A stretch of DNA of 10,524 bases from Echinostoma caproni (GCA_900618425.1 UZAN01054513.1:4893-15416), one strand, 5' to 3'. Numbered from the stretch's first letter, positions 1 to 7,668 are shown. Notes: generated from the letters alone by a model not told the origin. Numbers and translations: made by a program.

Positions 1-95
1 CGGCGATCAACGAAACCCTTACGTGACGCACCCAATGTTCATAATTCACCTCAGGTTCCCCAAGTACCCAGTTCAAGCCGAACACAACCGAAGGC
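1..95 (+). pseudogene. gag C-terminal linker, partial
   Basis: Frame 1 is open from the first base and gives a Pro/Ser/Gln-rich basic peptide (about residues 1-32) typical of the low-complexity linker before a gypsy nucleocapsid. The zinc knuckle starting at 96 is read in frame 3, which in turn has stops at 24-26 and 42-44. The linker and the knuckle are therefore in different frames, with a likely indel between about 50 and 95. The linker has no conserved motif, so this assignment rests on position and composition only. Confidence 0.4.
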
Positions 96-194
96 TGTCT
101 TTCATGTGGTGAATACCATTTTCGTTCGACTTGTCGATTCCCGAATGCCACTTGCCATGCATACGGTAAGATGGGCCGTATCCGTAACGTATGC
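96..194 (+). other. Nucleocapsid zinc knuckles (second one damaged)
   Basis: The first knuckle spans 96-134 and reads CLSCGEYHFRSTC, a Cys-X2-Cys-X3-His-X4-Cys pattern with all four ligands present. The second starts at 153 (CHAYGKMGRIRNVC) and has lost two of its four ligands: Tyr stands at the second Cys position (162-164) and Arg at the His position (177-179). Paired knuckles of this kind bind the element RNA during packaging. With two ligands missing, the second could not hold zinc. Both lie in the pol frame, so they connect directly to the protease downstream. Confidence 0.75.
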
Positions 195-290
195 CGAATG
201 CCCGAGTGCAACCTGATCGACTCCCATATCGCAACGGCAGATGAGAACTCCAACCCAATCTACACGCTGCAGACCACTGAACCCAGCGGC

Positions 291-600
291 CAGTTCGTGT
301 TCGCCCCACTGAGGTTAGAGTCTGGTGTGGAGCATCGATTCATCATGGGCACAGGAAGCAGCGAATCAATCCTACCGAAATCAGCACTCAATGCGATTTG
401 TTCTAATGCTGTTCTAGTCCCGACTTCTGTACGCATTCATGGGGTTACTGGCCATCAGTTGCAATTGCTTGGCGAAACGATGTTTTGCGTTCAATCTGAA
501 TCCAACGTATCAATCCCAATCCGATTCCTGATATCAGCCCACATTCCGTCTATTCTGGGCCTTCGAGCAATGCGGCTACTACAATCACCTCACATCTTCC
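291..600 (+). pseudogene. Retropepsin-like aspartic protease, active site changed
   Basis: The peptide FIMGTGSSESILP at about 339-377 aligns with the retropepsin active-site loop, normally Asp-Thr-Gly-Ser. Here the catalytic Asp is replaced by Gly (codon GGC, 348-350), one transition away from GAC. The C-terminal landmark ILGLRAM (about 552-572) matches the hydrophobic-Leu-Gly-Leu segment that closes the retropepsin fold. The spacing of about 68 residues between the two landmarks fits the roughly 100-residue family. In a working element this domain cuts the polyprotein; without the catalytic Asp it could not. Confidence 0.75.
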
Positions 601-743
601 AACATTTGATTGTACAGTGTTCCGGTAACGTTGGTGGCATGAAAGTACCGTCGGTGAAGTTGGAAGTGGACGGTGAACCTATTTTCTTAAAACGACGCGT
701 CCTCCAATACGGTCAACGGGAAGGTGTCCTGAAAGCATTATAG

Positions 744-1500
744 AACATGGAGCAGGATGGTGTGATACGTAAAGTTGAACCCAGTGCCTGGGCTACCCCG
801 ATCGTCGTGGCGATGAAAAGTGATGGTAGGACACCACGGATCTGTGGGGACTATCGACTAACGTTGAATCCCGGGTTGCGGAGATGCGGAGCGACTACCA
901 TGGAACCAGAGGATTTCATGAAGTCACTGCATGGGTGCCAGTATTTTTCCAAGATCGATTTGGCGGACACATGCTTGTAGATTCCACTCGATGTCGAATC
1001 TCTCTACTTGACAACAATCAACACGCCGTGGGGAATGTATCAGCACAATTTTCTCCCATTCGGATTGCATGTGTCTTCTGGCCTCTTTCAGTCGGCAATA
1101 GACAGTGTAATCAAAGGATTCGACGGTGTGCTTGCAGATCAAGATGACGTCCTCATTTTCGGAGTTAATAAGCAAGAACACGATGCTCGTCTGACGCTGT
1201 CACTGGAACGATTTGCTGCCAGGAACGTGGCTATCAAGCCGTCCAAATGTGTGTTTGGAGTGAGTGAGTTGGAGTTTCTAGGATTCACAGTTGATTCCAG
1301 CAGATATCGTCCCGATCCGACACGTTTCAAATCATTGACTAACATCGAATCTCCAAAAGATCACACGCATTTGAGATCGATGATGGGATGCCTACAGTAC
1401 TATTCCCGATTTATCCCGAACTTTGCTACAAGGGCGCAACCTCTTTTCCGCGTTCAGTATTCAGACGCTTGGGAATGGTCGGTGGAGTGTGAAGATATCT
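744..1500 (+). pseudogene. Reverse transcriptase domain, two early stops and altered YxDD
   Basis: RT landmarks in order are: the finger segment DGVIRKVEPSAWATPIVVA right after the first stop; RICGDYRLTLN; KIDLAD (about 951-968) with the first catalytic Asp; LPFGL (about 1056); and the catalytic loop at 1134-1157. That loop reads A-DQDD-VLIFG, so the Tyr of the YxDD box is Asp (codon GAT, 1137-1139). Both metal-binding Asp residues remain. LEFLGFTVD and the GCLQYYSRFIPNFA connection motif follow. Stops at 741-743 and 978-980 separate the domain from protease and split it in two. TAG 978-980 sits where this family usually has a Gln after the Leu, so it may come from CAG. Confidence 0.9.
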
Positions 1501-1935
1501 TACGTGGTGTAATTCGCTGCGTTACGGATCGTCCTGTTCTGGCCCCGTTCTCACCTTCAAAACCGACTACACTCATCACCGATGCTTCCCACGTCGGAAT
1601 CGTTGCTGTATTAGAACAAGAAGGGTGCCCAGTGATCTGCATTTCACGTCTACTCAATGCGGCAGAAAACGGATACTCACAAACTCAAAAAGAAGCGTTT
1701 CTGTATTTTGGGCTGTTCGACGATTGCACAAGTCCCTTTTCGGATTGCGGTTTACCATCATCACTGATCACCAAGCGCTACAGTTCTCGTTCAACCCCCA
1801 ACAAATCCATCGTGAAGTCCACTGCTGCTATGCTACAGAGGTGGAGTATCGCTCTAACTCCATATAACTATGACATCCAACATCGTCCAGGAAAGACAAT
1901 CCCGCAAGCTGATTTCCTCTCTCGTTACTCACGAT
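1500..1935 (+). pseudogene. RNase H domain with a compensating frameshift pair
   Basis: The first RNase H acidic residue lies in TTLITDASHVGI (about 1566-1601) and the second in SQTQKEA (about 1677-1697). The next conserved stretch, SVFWAVRRLHKSLFGL followed by TDHQAL with the third acidic residue (GAT 1766-1768), is in the following frame. The original frame resumes at about 1800 with KSTAAMLQRWSI and HRPGK. A missing base near 1697/1698 and an extra C in the C5 run at 1795-1799 explain both shifts. RNase H would remove RNA from the RNA-DNA hybrid. About 34 codons are scrambled if read straight through. Confidence 0.85.
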
Positions 1936-2099
1936 TTTCTGAGGCCGAACAGTGTCATTTCATCTCCCCAGCATCACCAGTGTCTTGGGAATCTTTACGC
2001 AAATCTACCAAACATCACTATTCGGTCATACTCTCATCGATAAAGAAAGGCTGGTCACCAGAGGTAAAGAGAAAGTATCCTGAGTTCTTTGCTCATCGA

Positions 2100-3053
2100 G
2101 GGGAGTTATCAGTACAATTGGATGGTGTATTGTGTCGCGACGATCGATTGGTAATCCCACAGCTACTACGGAAGACGGTACTAGAAGAATTGCATAAAGG
2201 ACATATGCGGGTGGAGAAGATGAAATCATTGGCTCGACAGATGTGTTGGTGGCCGGAGTTGGACACAGACATTTACGCAACAGCCAAGAACTGTGAGTCA
2301 TGTTTATATAAATTACGAACAAGACCGAAAAACTGGACACCATGACCGGAAAGTTATATACCATGGCAAAGGGTTCATTTGGATTTCTGTGGTCCGCTTC
2401 TGAACCGGTACTACGCCATTTTCCTGATCGATTCATACTCCAAATGGCCAGAGGTATTTTTTACNATACAAGTTCTACGGAAATGTTTTAGTCGCGAAGG
2501 GATTCCACAAGTGCTTGTGACGGACAATGGATCTCAGTTCTGTGTTACCGAAATAAAGCTTTGGATGGACAGCATCGGTTGCCGACATCTTCGAACTGCA
2601 TCTCGTCACCTTTGTTCGAACGGAGCGGCAGAGAATCTAGCCAAAACTATCAAGAGTGCAATTGCGTCTGCCAATCCTTAAACGCTACATGAGTTGGAAA
2701 CGTTGGTGGATGACTTCCTACTCCAATACCGAAACGCAACACATACAACCACCAAGGAGAGCCTGGCAATGCTTTTTAAATACAGACGCTTGCTATCCTC
2801 CCTACAATGCCTCGACTCCAGTGACGTCGTATACTTCCGCGGTAATGATTTGCTACCCGTGTCTGGTATAGTCACAAGACATCTGGCTCAGGCCATGGTG
2901 GAAGTTACCGACGTGAATGATGCTACTGTGCACAAGCGACACGTGGACCAAATCCCCTTCAAACTATCCACGGTCCAGCGGCATCAAGAGACAAGCGAGA
3001 GCGACAGTCAGTTGCATACCCCATCAGCACAACCGACGGAGCCGCATCAGTGA
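2100..3053 (+). pseudogene. Integrase, HHCC and D,D(35)E motifs visible, two stops
   Basis: An N-terminal HHCC zinc motif (ELHKGHM ... NCESC, about 2190-2310) is intact. The core follows, with the first Asp in HLDFCGP (GAT 2382-2384), the second in LVTDNGSQF (GAC 2523-2525) and Glu in SNGAAEN (GAG 2631-2633). The spacing from second Asp to Glu is exactly 35 residues, the standard value. The first two Asp residues are only 47 apart, short for the family, which points to an internal loss near 2460-2470. TGA 2343-2345 lies between zinc domain and core, and TAA 2679-2681 just after the core. The C-terminal region (2682-3053) has DVVYFRGNDL and a basic-acidic tail. The N at 2465 is a third codon position of ACN, so the residue is Thr whatever the base. 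Confidence 0.88.
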
Positions 3054-3166
3054 AATGTGCAGAAACAATCAATTGAAACACAAGGACACCGCCAGGAACA
3101 GGCTGAGCCAACGATTGCAGTCCGCGGGTCTAGCCGCCAGGCAAGCCAGATTGACGAGGCACTCTT

Positions 3167-3178
3167 GAGGGAAGAGAG
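3167..3178 (+). promoter_or_regulatory. Polypurine tract (plus-strand primer)
   Basis: Twelve purines in a row (GAGGGAAGAGAG) lie about 115 bases after the pol stop, two bases before the TGT proposed as the LTR start. This is the position and composition expected for the RNase H-resistant primer of plus-strand synthesis in LTR elements. The assignment is inferred from position, composition and distance to pol. Confidence 0.65.
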
Positions 3179-3303
3179 TTGTGGTGATCCAGACTTCCGT
3201 GACCGCAATCCATGCACGACCAGGTACAGTTTCATGTTATCCAATCACCGTTCAGGAAGCTCGACCAATGGTACATCGGGCGAATATGATATCCGAGTTA
3301 GCA

Positions 3304-3310
3304 TATATGA
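3304..3310 (+). promoter_or_regulatory. TATA-like sequence in the LTR
   Basis: TATATGA lies about 125 bases into the probable LTR and upstream of the polyadenylation hexamer, where a U3 promoter would be expected. The match is weak and there is no independent evidence of transcription. Confidence 0.25.
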
Positions 3311-3402
3311 TACGTCGGTGCAAACGGTTACGTGATTAGAAGATGCTCCTTCAACCACCGATATGGACTATTACATTCTGTAAAACATAATCTAATTCCA
3401 TC

Positions 3403-3408
3403 AATAAA
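3403..3408 (+). terminator. AATAAA polyadenylation signal in the LTR
   Basis: A canonical AATAAA hexamer followed within 40 bases by GT-rich sequence (around 3436-3455). Its place in the probable LTR fits the end of the R region of the element transcript. Confidence 0.4.
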
Positions 3409-3494
3409 CATAAGCATTTGCTGCTATCAATTCCTCGTGTATTTCATTGGTGTCCGCAGTTCGGGTTGGAGCCGATTCAGTTCTGAGCAGTACA

Positions 3495-5676
3495 GTACGG
3501 ATTCTCGTATTCCTAAATTCAATACCATTCCGAATACCACAGAAACTCATGAAGAATGAAGACGTTGAAAAATTTTATGCTTTTTCTTTTTTATTTTTCG
3601 ATCGATGGCGCCATAATGTGGTACTTTTCAGTCGGCAATTAGTTGTTAAAAATACATCAGCCAAAGGTTGATGCCATTTTATAGGCATATGATAAATGCA
3701 CACGCATTAGTGTCTGGTGGAACGGCCTCGAAACCACAAAAAAGAAAGCGTTTAATTTCTGTCACAGGTTTAGCACAATATTTTAAATCCACACACGAGT
3801 ATAACTTGACAAGTGTAATTCAGCGTATGTTCATGTCAATTACTGCTCTCTCGTACTTTCGGTCGAAGCTATTTTAAAGTCTAAATCTGCCAGAGACGAT
3901 CTGAACCATACACTTCAGTGTCATTTCTGAGCGCTACCTGCCGGAACCCAAACCTATAGCATCCTAATAAACTGGATTCGAGCCGGGCAGAATGACGAAA
4001 CATTTTAAGAATGACTGATTTGTATTATTGTTGTACTTCAGTATTCTATCTGAGAGTACACCCCGCAATCTAAAAGTCACTTGATCTGTCTGTGATTCAG
4101 GTTTCCTAAGTTCAGCGATTTTAACTGACTGCAGAATGGGCTGACCACTGAACATAATACTACTATTGCTGTGCCGTCTTAAGGCTAAGTAGGAAACATA
4201 ATCAGAACAATTGGAAATTGACTGATGGTTTTGTCAGTAATGCTTGGTTGGTTCTAATGTGGCTCCACTCCAAGTGTGATTTGTTCATTTGCTAAAGCTT
4301 TCTGTCGTTCGACGCGTTTTAAAACTCAGTTCAATAAGCCGATGGTGAATTACCGCGAGTAGATTTTTCCCCCTAGACCGCTAGCGAACATACTTCTGAC
4401 TGTGCCTGGTTATCTAAAAGTAGTACTCCTTAGAATTCAGTCCTCTTCTGATTGCCCGAAAGGTGTGTCATTTCGGGGACTTTGGTGCATTGCGTAGACG
4501 AATACAATAGCCTATCATATGACATACTTGTGGTTGAAATCTGCAGGCTATTCACATCCAAATCATTCCATGTGATGGTTGAGACAGTGTACCGGGAAAT
4601 TGTTTCGACTTTGTTGGGGCTGATCAGTAATGTTTATTATTCTTACTTCCCCGGAGGTAGTTTAAGTGAGAGCCTCCAGGAAGTGAGGCAAAAATTTTAC
4701 CCTAGAACAGAGACAAATACCTTGAGCGATGCGCATAATTGCTACAGAATGCTTTGTTTAACTGAGCCCATTCAACTATCACATGACACGATGCGTTACA
4801 AGCGTTTTGCCTAAGAGTTTTATTCTTTAGGAACTCACCTGCTCTGCGTATGCTGAATGCACTATAGTATAGTGCAATATGGGAATTGTCTGTGAATTGC
4901 AATGAGCACCATCAGACACAGCAATATAAAGTATTAATGGAGCTGTAAACCCTGAACGACCGTGGCTTGGGTTTTCAAATATGTGGTAACCGATCCCCCA
5001 ATAATTATTTTCACATATAATTATAATATTCTGCAGTATGTAGCAGAACAACTGTCTTGATTATAAACCATTTAGTTTTGTCTATCGGAAACACTGGGAC
5101 ATGGAACGTTCAATGCAGTCATGAGATCTCAGCAAGAGATGATAAGTTTGAGCAAGGTCGGTAACGGAGTTCATTGGCTTTACAATGGGTAAATTATTTT
5201 AAAGTATACAGCGGAATGGTGCATAATTTGTCCAACGAGATACTACTGGGTTGATACCCAGTCGACAAGCAGGTTTCGGAATCGACTGAGATATATAAAA
5301 AATGAGCCCCGTCTACCGAAAACGATCTGGATTTCTTTCGGATAATGGTTTTTCCCCCATAATCGTTGATTGGCATTTGAAGTAAACACAGCAGAAAATA
5401 TCCTCTGAAGTGGGCTGATCCTACCCGCGCACTTGACTATGGACCAACTAGCAAACAAATTCATGCAATTTAGCTTATTTACTGCGATAAACACACGCAC
5501 AGAGCAACCCCAGAAAGGAAGTAAACAAGTCGCAAATAACCTTTAATAGGATGATGTTCTACTTTTGATGCTGTTTATCGATTGGGGTTAAGTTATAAAC
5601 TTCCATACGGCTAACCATAACCACATCTTTGTCAATCAATCGACGGTCTTATAGTTCAAAGCATGTTTGTGATTCC
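3495..5676. other. Intergenic stretch, no gene recognised
   Basis: I found no reading frame with a recognisable domain and no RNA gene. The longest open stretch (4452-4814, plus, opening with TTG) gives a 120-residue peptide with no familiar motif and is of a length that chance allows. An isolated pol III B-box-like sequence on the minus strand (3974-3984, reverse complement GGCTCGAATCC) stands alone without a supporting A box. The DNA directly after the LTR (3560-3600) is T-rich. Confidence 0.6.
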
Positions 5677-5752
5677 CAGGGATTCGAACTGAGGCACTGC
5701 TGCTATCTCCTTCTTGAATTATTCGATTTGGGTCTAACCAGTATGCTCCATC
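5677..5752 (-). repeat. tRNA-like relic (tRNA pseudogene or SINE head)
   Basis: Read on the minus strand, GGTTAGA (reverse complement at 5733-5739) within an approximate A box is followed about 50 bases later by AGTTCGAATCC (5680-5690), a 10 of 11 match to the pol III B box GGTTCGAATCC. The spacing and the D-loop-like GGTTAGA fit a tRNA-derived sequence. The stem around the B box does not pair well and no full cloverleaf could be drawn, so it is not a functional tRNA. It may be an old tRNA pseudogene or the head of a SINE. Confidence 0.35.
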
Positions 5753-6066
5753 CAGTTCAGCACCGCGCATCACGAAGAACGCATTCATAACTATCGTTTG
5801 GCACAAGGACTTTCATTAGAGATGCTTTCGGGCGAATATCCGGGTCAATTAGGCCATGTAATCCCGACCTATCCAGATGTATTACCTCTCTATCCGGGGC
5901 ATATAAACTGCTAGTGGGGCGTGTGAATTATGTCTTAGGGACATAAGGTTCTACCGATTGAAGACTAGCTGTAAATAACTTTAGGGTCCGATTTGGTTCT
6001 GATAAACTGCGTAGTATCGCACCCACAAAAAGATATCGCTTAGTCTAGATGCAAGACACTTGTGAA
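5753..6066. other. Non-coding stretch, nothing recognised
   Basis: No protein motif or structured RNA was seen. Several short 'atccgg'-like words recur between 5838 and 5900, too short to define a repeat. Confidence 0.5.

Positions 6067-6100
<34 letters not shown>
6067..6100. repeat. Compound microsatellite (AT)11(GT)6
   Basis: Eleven AT units (6067-6088) run straight into six GT units (6089-6100) without interruption. The tract is pure and therefore likely polymorphic in length. Confidence 0.95.
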
Positions 6101-6383
6101 ATTTCCGCTAATCTTTTGTCCGTTCATTCATTGTACCCAGGAAGTGTATTTTCGTCACGGTAATCTCGTTTGCGATACCGAGTAATTTTTGACAAGAGTG
6201 ACAAGATCCGCGAAACTGGTCGTATGATTCTGGGAAAAATTTGCCTAGTTATTCATAAACTACTCTTTATTAAATATTCTATAAAAGACACTCAATTCGC
6301 GTTTGTTGCGATTGGTAGCATCTAACCCACATACAAAACATCGAATCTTCAATGGACTGGCTATGAAAGAGCTGTCTATTCAA
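6101..6383. other. Non-coding stretch, nothing recognised
   Basis: No gene, structured RNA or repeat could be supported between the microsatellite and the possible LINE relic. Confidence 0.5.
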
Positions 6384-6570
6384 ACGTTACCCGGTGTTGC
6401 AAACAAGGTTATTCCTTTCAGCTCTACGTTCAGGAATGCTCTGCGAGGCGTAAAAAACAGTATGTTGTAATATTTCTCATTCACGGTGCAGTCCTGTTCT
6501 AGTGTGACTGTCATCTTTTTCATCGGACGAACTTCACAGATTTGATTACTTGCATACCTAGCTAGCATGG
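6384..6570 (+). pseudogene. Possible LINE endonuclease relic
   Basis: The plus strand encodes TLPGVANKVIPFSS from 6384, which resembles TFPGVASPMLFFST at 9690-9731 in the LINE fragment further right. At the DNA level the first 20 bases of the two sites differ at three positions. A further peptide, SCSSVTVIFF at about 6489-6518, looks like the strand before the conserved aromatic-Arg-Pro-Pro segment of APE-type endonucleases. The frame is broken and the catalytic residues are absent or unrecognised. This may be an old copy of a related LINE, or a chance resemblance. Confidence 0.28.
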
Positions 6571-7194
6571 TTTTAGTCCAAAAAACCTCGGCATTGTTTT
6601 ATAGCGTTTACCCACTCACCTCTTAGTGAATTGATTAATGATAAACAATTGCCCATGTGGTGCTTGAAAAAATGTGCCATTATACTTAAAGTAACCCCAG
6701 GATCAGGAACAACTATACTTGGACTTTTCTGGAGTATGCTGTTCATCAAAAGTGTGTTCCCTTTAGATATACAAGTTTCTGATCTGCAATATGAACCAGT
6801 ACATCTGAACACGAGGCGATTATGAATGGTTCTTGTAGCTACATCGCCAATGAAAAAAACCACGTACTAGCGGAACAAAACTTATACACGATGTTCGTAT
6901 GCATACCAAAGGAATGTTCGGTAGTCACTACAGTTCGTCGTCCGCTACCAACAGAACCGAAATATCTATAAAACTAGTAATTTACTTGATGCTTCCAGAA
7001 TCGCTTGAAGGGCAATGCCGTACTCTGTTTGTATGGTATAGACCAGCGTGGATCGGATGTGCGCTGGAATTATGACTTTTTGACGAACGAGGTAGGAAAT
7101 CGGAAAACGAAAAATCAAGCTTATAATAGACATTGAGTCTATCAGTTTCTCGATCGTGACCATATTCCATGTGTTTGTGGAGTCACCTTGGACC
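6571..7194. other. Non-coding stretch, no gene recognised
   Basis: Overlapping open stretches on both strands (for example 6573-6863, minus) have no known motif and no second line of support, so I do not call them genes. No RNA gene or repeat was recognised. Confidence 0.5.
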
Positions 7195-7222
7195 AGAGGT
7201 GTGCATGGGTTGATATACCGAC

Positions 7223-7241
7223 TTTTAAGAATTTGGGCTGA
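7223..7241 (-). repeat. Short inverted partner of the ribozyme repeat tail
   Basis: The reverse complement of this segment is identical over 19 bases to 7729-7747, in the tail of the hammerhead-bearing repeat. The neighbouring bases (7201-7222) contain 'atatacc', reminiscent of the corresponding flank at 7750-7760, but the alignment fades. The simplest reading is a fragment of the same repeat family in the opposite orientation. Confidence 0.5.
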
Positions 7242-7417
7242 TTCTTTGGCGAATCAGTCAGTACCAGCAAGGAAGTCCTGACTTGATGGGAGGCTTTTAA
7301 TTGGAGTTAACAGTATATCATCTGTGTCTCCCTTGTTTGCTGTCGGGGCAAAATGAACTGACTAGCACTGAAGACGACACCTGAACAAACATGAATTGGC
7401 ATTTGGGTTCAGCCACG

Positions 7418-7494
7418 GTGTGAGCTGGTTCGCACAACGGTAATGCACACGCTTTCCATGCGATGGATCCGACGTTCAAATCCCGGACAGGACG
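7418..7494 (+). repeat. tRNA-like SINE head, copy 1
   Basis: An A-box-like region (GTGAGCTGGTTCG, around 7420-7432) is followed by a B-box sequence GTTCAAATCC at 7474-7483, one base from the consensus GTTCGAATCC. Positions 7451-7494 match 39 of 44 bases of the second copy at 7568-7611. After this copy the sequence departs from the ribozyme-bearing unit, so the copy is a head without its body. tRNA-like pol III boxes of this kind lie at the 5' end of SINEs. Confidence 0.6.
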
Positions 7495-7542
7495 AATCTA
7501 CAAGGCTGGATCGATATTTCAAGTTTGACTCACAGTTACTTG

Positions 7543-7611
7543 TGAGCAGTGGTGTGGGAACGCCCCCGCCTTCCATGCGATGGGTTCGGAGTTCAAATCC
7601 CGGACAGGACG
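7543..7611 (+). repeat. tRNA-like SINE head, copy 2, joined to ribozyme
   Basis: TGAGCAGTGG at 7543-7552 resembles the pol III A box. GTTCAAATCC at 7591-7600 is the B box, 48 bases downstream, within the usual tRNA spacing. The head runs without a break into the hammerhead fold beginning at 7614-7620. This order (tRNA-like promoter then hammerhead) is known from the Schistosoma Smα repeats. Any pol III transcript would start near here and carry the ribozyme. Confidence 0.6.
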
Positions 7612-7613
7612 GT

Positions 7614-7668
7614 GGATATGCACTAATGATGAGCTCTAATAAGAGCGAAACTCGAGTCTAGTGCTTCC
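7614..7668 (+). ncRNA. Hammerhead ribozyme fold (type I), core C3 changed to A
   Basis: All three stems can be drawn. Stem I is GCACTA (7620-7625) with TAGTGC (7659-7664), six perfect pairs; beyond a small internal loop GGA (7614-7616) can pair with TCC (7666-7668). Stem II is GCTCT (7633-7637) with AGAGC (7642-7646), five perfect pairs closed by loop AATA. Stem III is ACTC (7650-7653) with GAGT (7654-7657). The core strand is ATGATGA (7626-7632) where CTGATGA is expected, and GAA (7647-7649) before the stem III A is canonical. The cleavage site would follow C7658 in GTC. Open ends in stem I make it type I. The single core change, at C3, would probably abolish or greatly slow self-cleavage. 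Confidence 0.8.

Larger units (their letters stand above)
45..3053 (+). pseudogene. pol: Degenerate gypsy gag-pol polyprotein
   Basis: One reading frame (codons starting at positions divisible by 3) carries almost the whole polyprotein. It is broken by TAG at 741-743, TAG at 978-980, TGA at 2343-2345 and TAA at 2679-2681. The homologous peptide continues in the same frame directly after each stop, so all four are nonsense substitutions rather than gene ends. Between about 1698 and 1799 the homologous peptide moves to the next frame and then returns. The frame ends naturally at TGA 3051-3053, about 115 bases before the polypurine tract. An intact product would supply protease, RT/RNase H and integrase for copying and inserting the element. 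This copy cannot. The family assignment is firm; the closest named element is not known to me. Confidence 0.92.
1..3494 (+). mobile_element. Ty3/gypsy-like LTR retrotransposon, 5' part outside window
   Basis: Domain order is nucleocapsid, protease, RT, RNase H, integrase, then a polypurine tract and a probable LTR. This is the Ty3/gypsy order (integrase after RNase H). The translated pol resembles flatworm gypsy elements and the K02A2.6-like invertebrate family, recognised by eye only. No envelope-like reading frame follows pol. The 5' LTR, primer binding site and most of gag are cut off by the left edge, so LTR identity cannot be used for dating. Four internal stops, two frameshifts and altered key residues show that the copy is not autonomous. 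The right boundary is inferred from a TGT...ACA pair and is uncertain by some tens of bases. Confidence 0.9.
3180..3494 (+). repeat. Probable 3' LTR (about 315 bp)
   Basis: The segment follows the polypurine tract, starts with TGT and ends with ACA, the usual short inverted ends of LTRs. Inside it are a TATA-like stretch (TATATGA, 3304-3310) and a polyadenylation signal AATAAA (3403-3408) about 93 bases later, an order fitting U3-R-U5. The left end is fairly well placed by the polypurine tract. The right end is a guess: an end some 15 bases earlier would also be possible. No 5' LTR is in the window to align with. Confidence 0.5.

Noticed and set aside
73..309. Minus-strand open stretch over the nucleocapsid and protease
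   Set aside because: It lies opposite clear zinc-knuckle and protease coding sequence and has no motif of its own.
2346..2681. The integrase core as an independent gene beginning after the TGA
   Set aside because: The homologous peptide continues in the same frame across the stop, and no start codon or promoter supports separate expression.
3974..3984. Minus-strand B-box-like GGCTCGAATCC
   Set aside because: It stands alone; no D-arm or A box is convincing nearby.
4452..4814. A 120-codon open stretch on the plus strand
   Set aside because: It opens with TTG rather than ATG, has no recognisable domain or composition bias, and such a length can arise by chance in a 10 kb window read in six frames.
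6067..6100. CRISPR-like or tandem-array origin for the repeats in the window
   Set aside because: The repeats are a dinucleotide microsatellite and dispersed SINE-like units; there is no regular repeat-spacer pattern and the sequence is eukaryotic.
6573..6863. A 96-codon open stretch on the minus strand, overlapped by a 64-codon one on the plus strand
   Set aside because: Neither shows a known motif, and overlapping open stretches on both strands give no reason to prefer either.
7443..7661. A 72-codon open stretch with an internally repeated peptide (RWIRRSNPGQD / RWVRSSNPGQD)
   Set aside because: The peptide repeat is only the translation of the two tRNA-like SINE heads and runs into the ribozyme, so it is not a gene.
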